From the NCBI RefSeq assembly GCF_901709675.1, contig NC_051099.1, positions 310,001 to 374,000 on the forward strand: a DNA stretch of 64,000 bases, given 5' to 3'. A program made the position numbers and the translations under genes. This DNA comes from Syngnathus acus. Lineage: Eukaryota > Chordata > Actinopteri > Syngnathiformes > Syngnathidae. This document shows positions 52,446 to 63,953 of this stretch, in pieces (position 1 is the stretch's first letter; each line of letters begins with the position of its first letter). The notes under the pieces are model-generated. The model did not search any database. It was not told where the DNA came from and saw only the letters and a list, made by a program, of their open reading frames with translations.

Positions 52446-54464
52446 GAAACAGAGACGTGTTGGCCAGCCCGGGCTCGTATTTCTTCCTGTCCAACAGCGC
52501 CGGCCAAGGGGACGAGTGGCTGAAAAGCCTCAATAAAGGAGTCTGGATCCCCTTCACAGGTAAACAAACGGAGTGAGTGAGTGAGTGAGTGAGTGAGTGA
52601 GTGAGTGAGTGAGTGAGTGAGTGAGCGAGCGAGCGAGCGAGCGAGCATCTTGGGATGCTTGTTTATCAACTCCAACTTGAGTCCCGCTTAGGTGTCTTTG
52701 GTCAGCGTCTGGAGGAGACGGTGCTGTACGAGCGGCGTTACGGCGTTTGCTCGGTTCCCCTGGTGGTGGAGCAGTGCGTGGCCTTTATACGAGCGCGGGG
52801 CCTCCGGGAGGTGGGCTTGTTTCGCCAACCGGGACGGGCCAGCTCGGTGAGGGAGCTGCAGGAGGCCTTTGACGCCGGGGAAAGGCCCTCCTTCGACAGG
52901 TAAGCCTCCAAACTTCCAGCCAGCCGATTGATTGATCGCTTCAGTGAGGAAACTTGATGCGTTTGCAGTAACACAGATGTCCACACGGTGGCATCACTGC
53001 TGAAGCTCTACTTGCGGCAGCTGCCTGAGCCTTTGGTTCCTTTCGGTCACTACCGGGACTTTCTCCTCAGTGGTCAAAAGCTTTCGAGTGACCGCACACA
53101 GGTGATGGATGCGCTACTCCAAAACAAGAAAAGGAAATAGCAAGAAATGGAATGTGGAAGGTAAAACACGATAATCCTCTTTGCGCTATCGCAGGGCTTG
53201 GAGGAGTTGAGGAGTCTTCTTCAGGAGCTGCCGGTGGCCAATTTCAACCTTCTTCAGTTTATATGCCAGTAAGAGCTCCTGCAAAAAGATCCAAAATGTC
53301 TGCAAGGTGCCATGATGACTCACTCATTGCTTTCTAGGTTCCTCAACGAGGTGCAGAGTCACTCAAAAGGGAACAAGATGAGCTGCCAGAACTTGGCCAC
53401 GGTCTTTGGGCCCAACATTCTCCGAGCTAAGGCGGAGGACCCGCAAAGCATCATGGGAGGTGGACAGCAACTCAAAAGGCTCATGCGCTTGCTTCGGTTA
53501 GAATGTCAGAAAGAGCTTTGAAGGATTGTGTTCCAGGTGCAGCACTCGTCCAGGTGCTGATGTCGGAGTTGATCAGGGAGCACCGGTCCCTGTTTTCCAG
53601 AGTCTCCGTAGCAGGTCCCGCGCATACAGCCAGAGGATTTCACGCGTCGCCCGGTCCTCTCAGACGAGCGCGTCTGCACCAAGCCCCCTGCCTTCGCCAG
53701 ATGTCGCTGCCACTTCTTGCCGAGCCATGCCGGGAGTCGGGACAGAGTACCAGGTACCTTCTGGATTTCTGACTGTCAAACCAATTGAAAGCCAGAGGTG
53801 GCAAAATGACTCCAGTTGATTGACAACAGAGCCCAACGCTAAAAACGACGCAAAAGACTCATTTTGTACAATAGTGATGTCATCGAGCTCTCACTCAATC
53901 AAGAGTCCAACTGTGCTTGTTATTTGGACGAAGAAAGTCATAGAAAGTACAGATACCTGTTTCACTTGCTCGTGCAGCTCAATCCCTTTGTCGTCGGAGG
54001 TGACCTCAAACCACGAGAGCTTCCTGGGCCATCGCTACACCTCATCGCATCCGGAAAACTGCTTCTTCCCGCTACCTCCCTCGAGTCAGCTCCTTCAGAA
54101 TCACACTGAGGAGAGAACAAGAGATCAACAGCAGCACTTAACCAGTTGCGGATCATCCCCTGCAAATGTTCGCAGCGATGCAAAGCCGACATTTGCGCCC
54201 ATGGACTGGATGGAGGTCTGGACCGCTCTGGGAGAGGCAGGCGACACAGGTGGCAAAAATCTGCACTTGATGGATGTAAAAAAACAAACAAACAAACAAA
54301 CCTCTGCTAATACTGTTCCGACACCTTTACTTGGTCGTTAGAAGTACCGTTTTTCAAATGGAGAGTGAAAATAAAAAGTCAGAGAAAATAATACTCAAGT
54401 CAAGTACTGATACTTCAAAATGTTAAATCCACTCACCTCATATTTGTACTTGGTTATTTTCCAC

Positions 54465-54498
<34 letters not shown>

Positions 54499-55542
54499 GG
54501 GCTACCTGTGGAGTTCAAGTGCCACTCAGATGGCAGTCGCTAAAGTTGAGGGCCCCGAAGTGGCCAGCGGGGGCAGCAGTGAGGCGCAGGAAGACAGCAC
54601 GCCATCCCATTATGACAACTTGGACAGAGCGTCTTCCAGTCAGACATTGGACGACATTGCAGGTGAGCATTTGGACCCAAACAGCGAGGGAAACTCTGGC
54701 CAAGAATCAGAGGAGGCGTGGCAGACAGTGGGCGACTCCTCGTCGTGGTCCTCCTGCGAGATTATACCTCTGGACGAGAGCCAATATCCTGCAGGTCGGG
54801 GTAGTCCAGTCTTGACGTCCCCCTCACGTCAAGCTGCAGATGACAAACATCTTGACGGTGACACAGACAGTGACCATAACGGAAGACGCCTGAACACCCC
54901 GACATCCGGGTCCATCCTCAGCCCCATCAGCACCGGGAGCTCAGAGGTGTTCCTACCGTCCGGTCCTCCGGAACCTCAGTCGCAGCCTGACGATGCTCAG
55001 TCTCTCCTCGGCCAACTTCGACAGCAAATGGCCCAGCAGAGGTCCGAGTACCAGTCCAGGATACACAGGTTAAAAACAAACACGCGTCGCTGCTGGCTGG
55101 GCTCAATGCTCTTTTCCATCATGTATCAATTACAAGTGCAAATAATTGATATTGGTGCACTCACTCACTCACTCACTCACTCACTCACTCACTCACTCAC
55201 TCACTCACTCACTCACTCACTCACTCACTCACTCACTCACTCACTCACTCACTCACTCACTCACTCACTCACTCACTCACTCACCACAGGTTGGAGCGCT
55301 GCAATGACGCCCTCGAGCGGCAGGTGGCAGCACTGCGTGACCGCCTGGAGCGGCAGAGGCGCAGTCAGAGCGCGGCGGCGGTCAGGATCCGCCAGGCTGA
55401 GCGGGCCAGGGCGGCTGCGGACCACCGCAACGCCACACTGCAGGCGGACATGGAGCTGTTTTTCCGGACACGCGGAAAGATCAGAACACGGGAACGGGGG
55501 GATGAGGGAAAGAGAGAACGACGCATCTTAAAGAGTCTGTGA
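52446..55542 (+). CDS. RhoGAP of the FilGAP family (ARHGAP22/24/25), incomplete as read
   Basis: Firm exons: 52446-52559 (end of a PH domain, SYFFLSN to [12 protein letters not shown]), 52692-52899, 52969-53101, 53195-53268 and 53338-53459 (RhoGAP domain), and 53537 onward ([14 protein letters not shown]). The domain has GLFRQPG with the arginine finger, [10 protein letters not shown] and [10 protein letters not shown]-terminal exons are about 54498-55068 (YDNL, SSCEI, ending in SEYQSRIHR) and 55290-55542 (coiled coil; ELFF near the end). 54090-54249 is a likely linker exon in phase with 54498. The family inactivates Rac/Rho at the cytoskeleton. Odd points: the first half of the PH domain is not found, the linker frame does not join cleanly (53537-53753), one intron is nearly all TCAC repeat, and a CAG run abuts an acceptor. 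Identity among 22, 24 and 25 is unresolved. Confidence 0.82.
52571..52646. repeat. GAGT then GAGC tetranucleotide array in RhoGAP intron
   Basis: About 13 GAGT units followed by five GAGC units. It fills most of the 132-bp intron between the PH exon and the first RhoGAP exon. Confidence 0.93.
54470..54497 (+). repeat. CAG repeat at a splice acceptor
   Basis: About nine CAG units directly precede GGGGCTACCTG. Each CAG is a possible acceptor, and all keep the same phase, so the exon start can slide in three-base steps and add Ala codons (GCA register). Confidence 0.75.
55158..55283. repeat. ACTC tetranucleotide array filling an intron
   Basis: About 31 units of ACTC/TCAC within the intron 55069-55289. 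It runs to a few bases before the acceptor at 55287-55289. Confidence 0.95.
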
Positions 55543-57193
55543 GGACGGAGGGAAAGATGAAGAATTAGTTATGATGGACTTACAGCTTCTATATTTGGAA
55601 ACAACACACAGCAAGTCTGCGTTCATTTGCATGAGTGAGAAAAAAAACCCGAGTTCCTTTATTTGTTGACGCAATATTAAAGGGGCACCAATGTCAAAAG
55701 CACAATCGTTGTTTTTGTGCGTAGTGCGTTCACAACTCAACCAACCAAACTCTCACTTCAACATCATATTTTGATAGGAAAGACATAATGTGCTTTTTGG
55801 GTGATGTGACATTTATTCCGTAAGAAATAATCACTAGACACTATCAGTCACGAGTCACGACAAACAGAAAGGACACAATTCATTGCATTTAGAGGAGGGA
55901 GGGAGGGAGGGAGGGAAGGGGGGGGGGGGGGGGGGAGGGAGGGAGGTTGGGGTGACCAACATACGGCACGTGGGTCAAACAGTATATACAGCTATACTTT
56001 TTTTTCTTCCTGGCCTGCCTGTTGATGAACGGGAAAAACAACAGCAACTTCATTGCATCTCTAGTGTCTACGATACTTGCTTGTGATATTCGCTCATTTG
56101 TTGAAGGGTTGAGTATAGTTCGGTTTTAATTCAGTACAACACTTATGCAAATGACGCATACAATATGAGTGTCAGTTGGTGAAACTGGCATCAGTAACTT
56201 TTTTTCTTTTTCCTTCAAACTTTCCAAGGAGTGTTTTATTCATCTGACCCACTAAGGCCCGCAGAGAAGTCGGCCATCATTTAGCACGGACCAAAAATAC
56301 TCTCAACTTCTTTTACCGCCAGCGACAACAAAGTAACAGTGACAGCACGAGCTTCTAATAAAAGTGCAACGACTAAAACAAGGAAAGTGCAACTAAAGGG
56401 GAAAAGGAAGCTTGACAAGCATTTGAAGTGTAGCTACGATCAAGTGGTGTTTTTTCAACTTGGAAAACCAACGGTAAACTCACGTTTCTACTATCATTAA
56501 AACATAACAAAATAATAAGCGGCAAGGATGGGGGGAAAAAAAAAAAAAAAAAAAGGACTAAAAGTGGATTATTGGAGCACGAGAGCACCTTTTTGAGACT
56601 TTAGTCTAATCCATCAAAGAATTTTGGGCAATTATTAAGCAGAGTAGGATGTTAAGATAAAGTGCAATTAAAGGATCATTTTCAGAGGATCTCACCAACA
56701 TTTCACATGTGACAGTTGGCGGAGGTTGAAATACTTACAGCTCTATGCATATGGTTTGATATAGCAGAATGGGCTTTCAAATCAAATAAAAAAGCAAAAT
56801 ACGACACGTGTTATTTTGAACTAAATGTTAATTCATAAAACACTATCATTTTAAAAATCAAATTTTACATCCAAAATCAAATGCTCATCACGCCTAGGGC
56901 AAATCTCATTTCGTAACAAGCGTCGAAGTTGTTCATTGTGATCCACTTTGACAGACTGACCTATGAAATGCCACAAGATGCTCACTGGTATCAATCACTC
57001 TGCCAACGCCTGCCTTCCTGCTCCAAAGAGGACACTTTGCTCTATTTGGATTCCATTCTGTGTGAAAATGCTACAAACAAACATTGATTATGTTCTGAAG
57101 TCGCACCGTACATGGGAGCTGCCATTTTGAGAGCTGAAAATGGGAGACCGTGTGACCTCATCAGAGTGGTCGCGGGACGGGCTGCGGCGGCGT
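55543..57193. other. Convergent 3' ends of the RhoGAP and kiaa1191 genes
   Basis: No coding exon. ATTAAA at about 55676 could end the RhoGAP transcript. TTTATT near 56232 gives AATAAA on the minus strand for kiaa1191. A GGGA-rich stretch with a G-run lies at 55892-55946 and an A-run at 56536-56554. Confidence 0.45.
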
Positions 57194-59564
57194 CTAGAAG
57201 CCGGAGGGCGTAAGGATGTTCATGTCGCGCGGCTTGAGCTTGTGCGGGCGGGCGCCCTGCCGCCGCCCCTCCGCCGTCGGGATCTCCATCTTGGGCAGGG
57301 CGGCGGCCCTCTGGGCGTCGGGGCCGTCGGCCAACCGGGTGGCCGCCTGCGACTTCATGACCTCCGCGGCGCTGGGCTTGTGGATGCCGCGGTAAGCCTG
57401 AAGCGCAAAGCCTGCTGGGTGGGTTCAAAAAAGACAGACAAAAGAAAGACAGCAGGGTAAACTCACATGTGAGCCAAACCAGCCACTGCCCAACCCTTGG
57501 AACAGAGGCCGGCGAGCCGCATGCTGCTTCACCAAGTCTCAAGCCAATGACTTTGTGATGGCACGGAGCAGCCAATTCAGGAAGCATTCAACAAATCAAG
57601 ACATAAAGTACCCTACCCAAAGTCATGCATGCGGCGGGCGGCAAAACAAGGGCTTGGACGTCTTCTCAGCACGCCAAGTCTCGCTCCCCCATTGAGCTGT
57701 GTTAAAAGTCATCCCGCGTCTGTTTTTATACAGGGCCATCCAAAATGGCCACCGAGCGGTCTGAAGGTCGTCCTTTCACTCATTAACCTGAAGCTCCTCT
57801 TTTCTTTTGCTTACCAAATACATGAGCCTGGCCTGATAAACGGGAGATTGTGCCTTGCGACCTTGGTCGACAGGGCACGCGCTGCCTCACTCACCGTGTC
57901 CGATGGCGGCTGTGCGAATGCTCGCCACTAGTGGCCAAGGCTTTTTTTTACAATAACACCAAACATCCTGGAGCCAATGCGTCATCCATAAAGCCTACAT
58001 TTACGCAAACGTGTTTACCTGGCGCGATGGGATCGGTGCCCAGATCGGAAGTGGACTTGTGCACCGGCGGCCGTGGCCCAAACACGCCCCAGCGCTCCAG
58101 CACGCCGCCGCCGCCTCCTACCAGATCCACACTGCTGTTGGAGGAGCTGACGCTGACGTCCGAACTGGTGCTGCTGAACCAGGTCCTGGACACGAGACAA
58201 CAACAAACAAAAGCAGGGCTGGTTACATAACAGCCCGCTTGGGACAGGCAGGCGGGGGATGTTTATTGGGGCAAACCTGCGCTGTTGTTTTGGGGAGGTG
58301 TGCGGCGTGGTGGATGGTGTGGACTGGGCCGACGAGTTCTGGCGCTCTTCTCGAGCCTCCATGCTCTGAATCTGCATTTTCTACACCACAACAAAAGAAT
58401 ATGGGGGAAAAAAAAAAAAACATCCTTACAATAGAATTCAGGTTCTAATACTCTAAGCATGACAACGACAGATTAGGGCTAGAACAATAACAAAAAATAC
58501 AAAAAAAGTGGTGAGGATAAAAGAAATAACTTTAAACAGGAACCAAATCTTGATAATAAAGACAAAGCAATAAAGTGCCATTCATATTCATTTGACAAAG
58601 GAGTATTGCGGCTCCTACTACATAAGAATGCTATCAAAGCCGTAAGAAAAACGCTTTTGAGAAAAATAAGTATTTTACATGGATTAGGATCAGACTGTTT
58701 AACTTTGGCTTAAACCTAGAAGTCAGTTCACAGTGGTGCTAATCAATATTTGATTGAGGGGGGGAGCGTGTACGCGTGTGCGCTACCTGGAAGGATTCAG
58801 GCATGCGGTGATGGTGTCTCGTCTCCTCTGCCGTCAGGCCTTTGTGCGGAGTGTAACTGGTGTCGGTTAGGCCCGCCTTCTCTTCAAACTTGTACATGCT
58901 GTCGTGGGACTGCTCTGTGGATAGAAACACGGGACGAATGCAAAAGGCCTGACATTTAAGTACAACGCGGGCGGGCGGGCGGGGGTCGTTGCCTTCCTTA
59001 CTGGTGATGAGAGAGTTGAGGATGAGGGAGGAAGCCTTGGTCTTCACTACACCCGCGGACCTGGACGAGGCGCTGTCCAACACCTTCGATTGACCAACCG
59101 CAACGCCTTCATCCTCCTGGTGGCCAAGCCCAAGGAATGAATTGCGCGGGCCTCATGCGCCATTTTTACGCAGCAGATCCATGTGAATTCTCTAGCTTAA
59201 GCTATTTCATTTTAGCAATGGTCCAAACTGTAAAATCTTGTGAGCGGAAGGAAGGGCGTAGCATAGAAGGGTTCGGAGTTTGTGTCCCACCTCCGCCAGG
59301 TGGTTGAACTTCCTCTCGGGCACGACGGGGCGCCTCCACAGGTTGGTGATGTTGATGTCGTGCGGGGGCGTGGACATCGGCGCCTCCAGGTTGTCGTCGT
59401 AGCTGAGCGCCCGGCGGGTCATGCCGATGGGGAGCTTCATTCCGCCCATCCCGGAACCTTCCAGAGCTGCCGAGGCAATACCGTTGCCGCGTCGAGCCCT
59501 TGTTTCGTAAACACCCGATCATTGCTGTTTTCAACTCACCTGGTAAGTCACCCGAGCCAGACAT
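57194..59564 (-). CDS. kiaa1191: p33MONOX (KIAA1191), putative monooxygenase
   Basis: Seven coding exons on the minus strand: 59564-59540, 59466-59291, 59116-59002, 58914-58787, 58380-58277, 58185-58019 and 57411-57194. All phases join; 310 residues (human about 305). Family signatures: KLPIGMTRRALSYDD near the N-terminus, PVVPERKFNHLAE, SLITKQSHDS followed by GLTDTSYTPHKGLTAEET, SSAQSTPSTTPHTSPKQ, WGVFGPR, and the C-terminus HKLKPRDMNILTPSGF. The protein is described as a putative NADPH-dependent flavin monooxygenase with neuroprotective effects; it is otherwise disordered-looking and Ser/Pro-rich. The first coding exon has only 25 bases, with the start in MSGSGDLP. The exon 7 acceptor has two AGs three bases apart (CCCAGCAG), so single-residue splice variation is possible. 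The human gene is at 5q35. Confidence 0.94.
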
Positions 59565-61198
59565 GGTTTCCGTACTATTAAGAGTAAAGATTGAGCAGTA
59601 ACTGTGGGGACAGAAGAGGTAACAATGAGACTTACAATGCAGGCATTCACAAGAAATTGTAAACTTGTGCGCGGTACAAAAACGGCATTCTAACCTGCGA
59701 TTAGAGTGACAGCGGCGAGCAGAAGATGGAAATGGATGGGCTCATTGCATCCGGCCGGTTATGCTTAAAAGTGCTGTGGACAGGGCTGATGGAGAAGCTG
59801 AGGTTGCATCAGGTCAGATGTGACACAAATCCTCTAGCGGTGCATTATGGAAAACGGAGCCAGGCCGAAGGAGGGTTAGGGTTAGGGTTGGGGTTGGGCA
59901 CATACAGGAATCCAGTCAACAACATAGCATTTGTTCAATGACCGTGACCAACAATATTCGACGGTTTAGGTACATGTCATTGACGAATTGAAGAGTGGTG
60001 GCTCAAACGCCAGATTCGAGATGATTGAAAGGACATTTGAATCATTATTGACATGAAAATATGGTGGCATCGTTCAACTATTACATTTCTGAACGCAGTT
60101 TGGTTCCGCAGATTGCGGAACCCACTGATGCTGAAGGACAACCAGATGCGACACAACTGGCGACCAAACAATTCTAGAAGCGATTCTTCTGTCTCACCAA
60201 GGCGAAAACGTCGAGGCGTGTGGCTATAGTTTCCGATATGAACCTCCAACGATGAATGGGCAGTTGGCTGGGAAGTTCATCATTTGCTCGTCGGCCATTA
60301 TGCTGATTTGTGAAAAGATTTCCGGGATCGAATTGCGACGTCACTCCTCATCTCGCGAGACTTTGTGGTTCTTGTTTTGGAGTCAAGTTGGAGTTGACTG
60401 CTTGCGGCTGAAACAAGTTCGACGTCGTTTAGCATTGTTTTCCTTTCTACTGACTTGTTTTGTGCAACCACGTCCGAATCCTTTTTATTTTCAGGTGACG
60501 CGTACTGCACCCGTGGCTCATTGACAGGATGACGTCATACTGTCGAAAATGGCCCGTTGACATTCATGAGCTGAGCGGTGGGCGTTTCCATGGCGACCAG
60601 CCGACAAGAATTATGACTTCGTGCCTAGTAAACAACGCGAAAAGCTGCTTGAGCATTTATTACAAATTTTCCTTGTAGCCTACTACTACCACACTTTTCT
60701 TTCTCACTAGTGAGACAGTTCAGCACAATCGAATGATTGACGATTTTTCAAGACTGTAGGACACACGAGTGAGTGGGATAATGTTGGAAAACATGCTACT
60801 AGGGAGGCAAAACTGCACACTAGTTGACATCTGCGTAGTAGTTAAGATTGTACAACATTAGTATTAGTCAAGCTGAGCCCCTTAAAGTATGATTGAATAA
60901 ATGCTGAAGGGCTTGTTGAAACTTTCTCTCGGTTCCGCCCACCTCCACAGTCGACATTTGCATGCCAAGCAACAGCACCTCCCAAGCCCGCGTTGCTAGC
61001 TTCTCCCCCCCCCCCCCCCAGATCGACTCCACTAACCGGACTTTCCTCCCAAGTGCTGCCTGTAGAGAAGGAAGTAACATCGGAGGACTCACCTCTCCTC
61101 TCTGGGGGAAAAAAAACAAAGAGCACCAGCGGAGCAGCTTGTTTTGAACAACTTTTTTCCCTTCTAACATCTTCATTTTTGCCCGTGTCTCCGCAACG
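59565..61198. other. Divergent promoter interval between kiaa1191 and the 61.2-kb gene
   Basis: No coding exon. A few TTAGGG-like units lie at 59873-59892. A perfect CRE lies at 60530-60537. A C-run (about 14) lies at 61006-61019. Confidence 0.4.
60530..60537. promoter_or_regulatory. CRE palindrome
   Basis: TGACGTCA, the CREB/ATF consensus, between two divergent genes about 970 and 660 bp away. It is the third perfect copy associated with a promoter region in this window. Confidence 0.4.
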
Positions 61199-61525
61199 AT
61201 GTCCGTCCAGAGCCAGAAGACCACCACGTCCACCTCCACCTACCGGACCATGAACGTGGCCTCACCCGAGCCGTTGAGCGGCGGTACGTTGCTGTCCACG
61301 ACCGCCCGCTCGGCGTCCCCGCTTCAGTACGCCGTCAACGGCGGCAACTACAACACGCTGCGCTACCTGGTGCCGATGCAGCCGACCGTGCAACAGCAGT
61401 CCTACGTGCTGGTGCAGCAGCCCACCGTCATGCAGCAGATGATGTCGCCCGTCTACCTGCAGGGCGTCCCCCGCATGAGCGTCAGCAGCAGCCTGGACTC
61501 GGAGCTCCTGTTTCAGCAGAACACG
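61199..61525 (+). CDS. First coding exon of an unidentified gene
   Basis: The ATG at 61199 opens 109 codons ending in SELLFQQNT at a GT donor (GTGAGA) in phase 0. The protein is Ser/Thr-rich at the start (MSVQSQKTTTSTSTYRTM), then Gln/Pro/Val/Tyr-rich (PTVQQQSYVLVQQP, PVYLQG), which looks disordered and low in charge. I do not recognise the family. A possible next exon begins at the acceptor near 63702 (CTCGTCTCAG), where one frame stays open to the end of the window, but it is dominated by a Pro/Arg repeat, so this link is weak. Confidence 0.55.
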
Positions 61526-63720
61526 GTGAGAACACTAGCTCCATTGCTCGCGCGCTCCGTGGACACGGCACGCACCTTCTTCACTCCAGTGCCAATTTCT
61601 AGAAACGAGTTGAAGTGAACAAGGAAAGTATCGAGAGCATTGATGACATGTTTGGTCTTTACTACTTGCACAACTTTGGGCTACTGGTAGTAAATGGATT
61701 ATGACTAGTGAGGCAAAACGGGACGAGTTAACATTTGTTACTAGTAGGATCATTTTAGCATGCAGTCAGTCACAATTGTCCTGCCAGTGTGCAGAAAGGT
61801 CATACCGAAGTGGGGAAAACAAAACCCCCGTAGCAAGACGCTTGAAATTGTCACTTCGGGGTTTCCACTGTTGCATTAAGCAACCACATGTGATGATGAT
61901 GATGATGTGTCTTCATTTAGCAACAGGCGTGTGCATTGTGAGCAGAGCGTATCATCATTTGGAACAATGTCTTGTGTCATTTGCATTGCGCTATTTGGCT
62001 GGATCATCATATTCCAGCTCCTCCTTTGCATGCTTGGAAAAGGCGACCGTTTTGTTTGCAAGTATTTTTGGGCAATATGCATGATGCAACAGTGTGTGCA
62101 TGTGTCGGCCGACGTATGACTGCATCTTAACGCCCGGCCGGCCGGCCGGCCCTGACTTCTCGCAGCCTATCGTGAGCGATCGTTTGTCATCATGATACGA
62201 GTGAGTCGTGCTTGTTTCACCCACTGAAGGGAATTGGAATGAAACAAATAACGACCGACATCCGTCACGTGCTTCCGATCGGGCCGGTTGTCGAGCGGGA
62301 GTTGGTCGAAGGTGGGAAATGACAACTCCAAACCAAAACGGCCGACTTCCTGTTCAATTTGGTTACTTGAGATTTTTCCGTGTCCTGGTTTGATCGGATT
62401 TTGCATTGCTCAGTGAAACCGATGCCGATTGGTCTATCTCGGCCTTTACGGTCCTCCTGATACAATGAAGGTCCTGCGCATGCTCTCAGAGTAACTTGAC
62501 TAACCTTTTTTAAAAATAACACTTCCACTTGCCATGCTTTGGTTTCACTCTCCCGTTCTCGATAGGGATTTCCCCTGGCTCCTCTTTTATTTCCAACCAC
62601 ACTCATTTGTTCTCCTGTTTTGAGTAACTCCGGTCGGAATTGTCAGAAAGCGAGCGAGCGAGCGAGCCACCCGGCTGGCAAGGTGGCACGCCCTGAACTC
62701 GCAGTAAAACAGACTCCCCCATGTTTGATTGCAGTGGTCATAGGTCATATGAAGCAGTGCACTTCATTATCTTACGCAACACATACATTCTAAAACAAAA
62801 CTATGTCCCCCAAAAAGTTCCAACCAAATATTTTTGGGATGTAAATATTCAGATAGAAAGGAGTTGCTGCATTTATGGAGCTGAAACCCCCCCCCCCCCC
62901 CAAAAAAAAACTAAAGCAGAGAAATTTCCCAATTAAAATGTACAATAGGGAATAAGCATGGTGATTCAAAGTGTACAAACAACTGGGGCTTTTTGTGAAA
63001 AACATCTGTCAGCAATGTCGTTTTCTGGAAAGACAAGTTCCTATTGTGTTTTTTTTAAAGAGGCGTTGGGCTCACTCAGACAATAGCACACAGACATAGC
63101 ATAGGGCAGCTACTTTGTTACATTAGTGACGCCAACCTGCCAGGTGAGATTGGAAAGCGATGGTGCTAGGCTAGGGGCGTAGTAAAATGGAATCAGAAAG
63201 GTGCTTGAGGTCAATGACATTCTTTAGCTTGTTGTGCAGCCACTCAGTGCTTACGTAACCAAGTGTGGATGTCAGCAGCAAGGACTGCTGTTTGACTTGA
63301 GAGAGGCACCTAAAAGACTGATTGCAATCTTTTTCAAAGAGATACTTTCATACGTTGAATTCAGTTCATGATTTGATGACAATATTTGTAAAAATAGTTG
63401 CACAGATACTTTACCAAACATGTCATGAAATGAATGATTTCATTCCGTTCTAATTTGACATAGGGCTCTTTTGTCACCAAATAGGGCATCAAACTCATGT
63501 TCCACTGCTCCCGTTGATAAGTTTAACAAAAGCGTCAGCTTTTGCAAGCAGGGTGGCCGATCTAGCCCAAAAACACCAGACGGACATTCCTTCCGCATGT
63601 TCCTCAAACAGGAGTACAAAGATGCATTCTTGGGGCGGGTTAAAGGACTCCTCCGGCTGGCACAGCTTTCTATGAACACAGCTCCTTCTTCCTCTCGTCT
63701 CAGAGCGTGAGCAGGAACTT
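61526..63720 (+). other. Putative first intron of the 61.2-kb gene
   Basis: No recognised exon. GATGAT units lie at 61892-61906, a GGCCGGCC palindrome at 62133-62150, GCGA units at 62648-62667 and a C-run plus A-run at 62887-62909. A frame at 63471-63710 is open on both strands but has no recognisable domain. Confidence 0.35.
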
Positions 63721-63724
63721 GTCC

Positions 63725-63845
63725 TCAGGCTTCAGCCTATCCTCCAGCCCCCGCAAGGCCCCCGCAAGGCCCCCGCAAGGCCCCCGGGCAAGGCCCCCGC
63801 AAGGCCCCGGGCAAGGCCCCCGCAAGACCCCCGCAAGACCCCCGA
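63725..63845. repeat. GC-rich tandem repeat, unit about 10-13 bp (CCCCCGCAAGGC)
   Basis: About nine imperfect units of CCCCCGCAAGG, some with an extra GGGCAAGGC and the last two with A for G. It is open in several frames. Confidence 0.85.
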
Positions 63846-63952
63846 GCCCAGTGTGGACGAGGAAGAGGAGGCAAGGCACACACAAACACACCAGTTTTGG
63901 CTTCCCCACCCGTCCCTCCGTCCGTAATGGAAGAAAATCTCCGGGAAGCAGC

Positions 63953-63953
63953 C

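Noticed and set aside
63440-63710. Overlapping frames of 79 codons on both strands
   Set aside because: I considered a transposon fragment, but no motif supports it.
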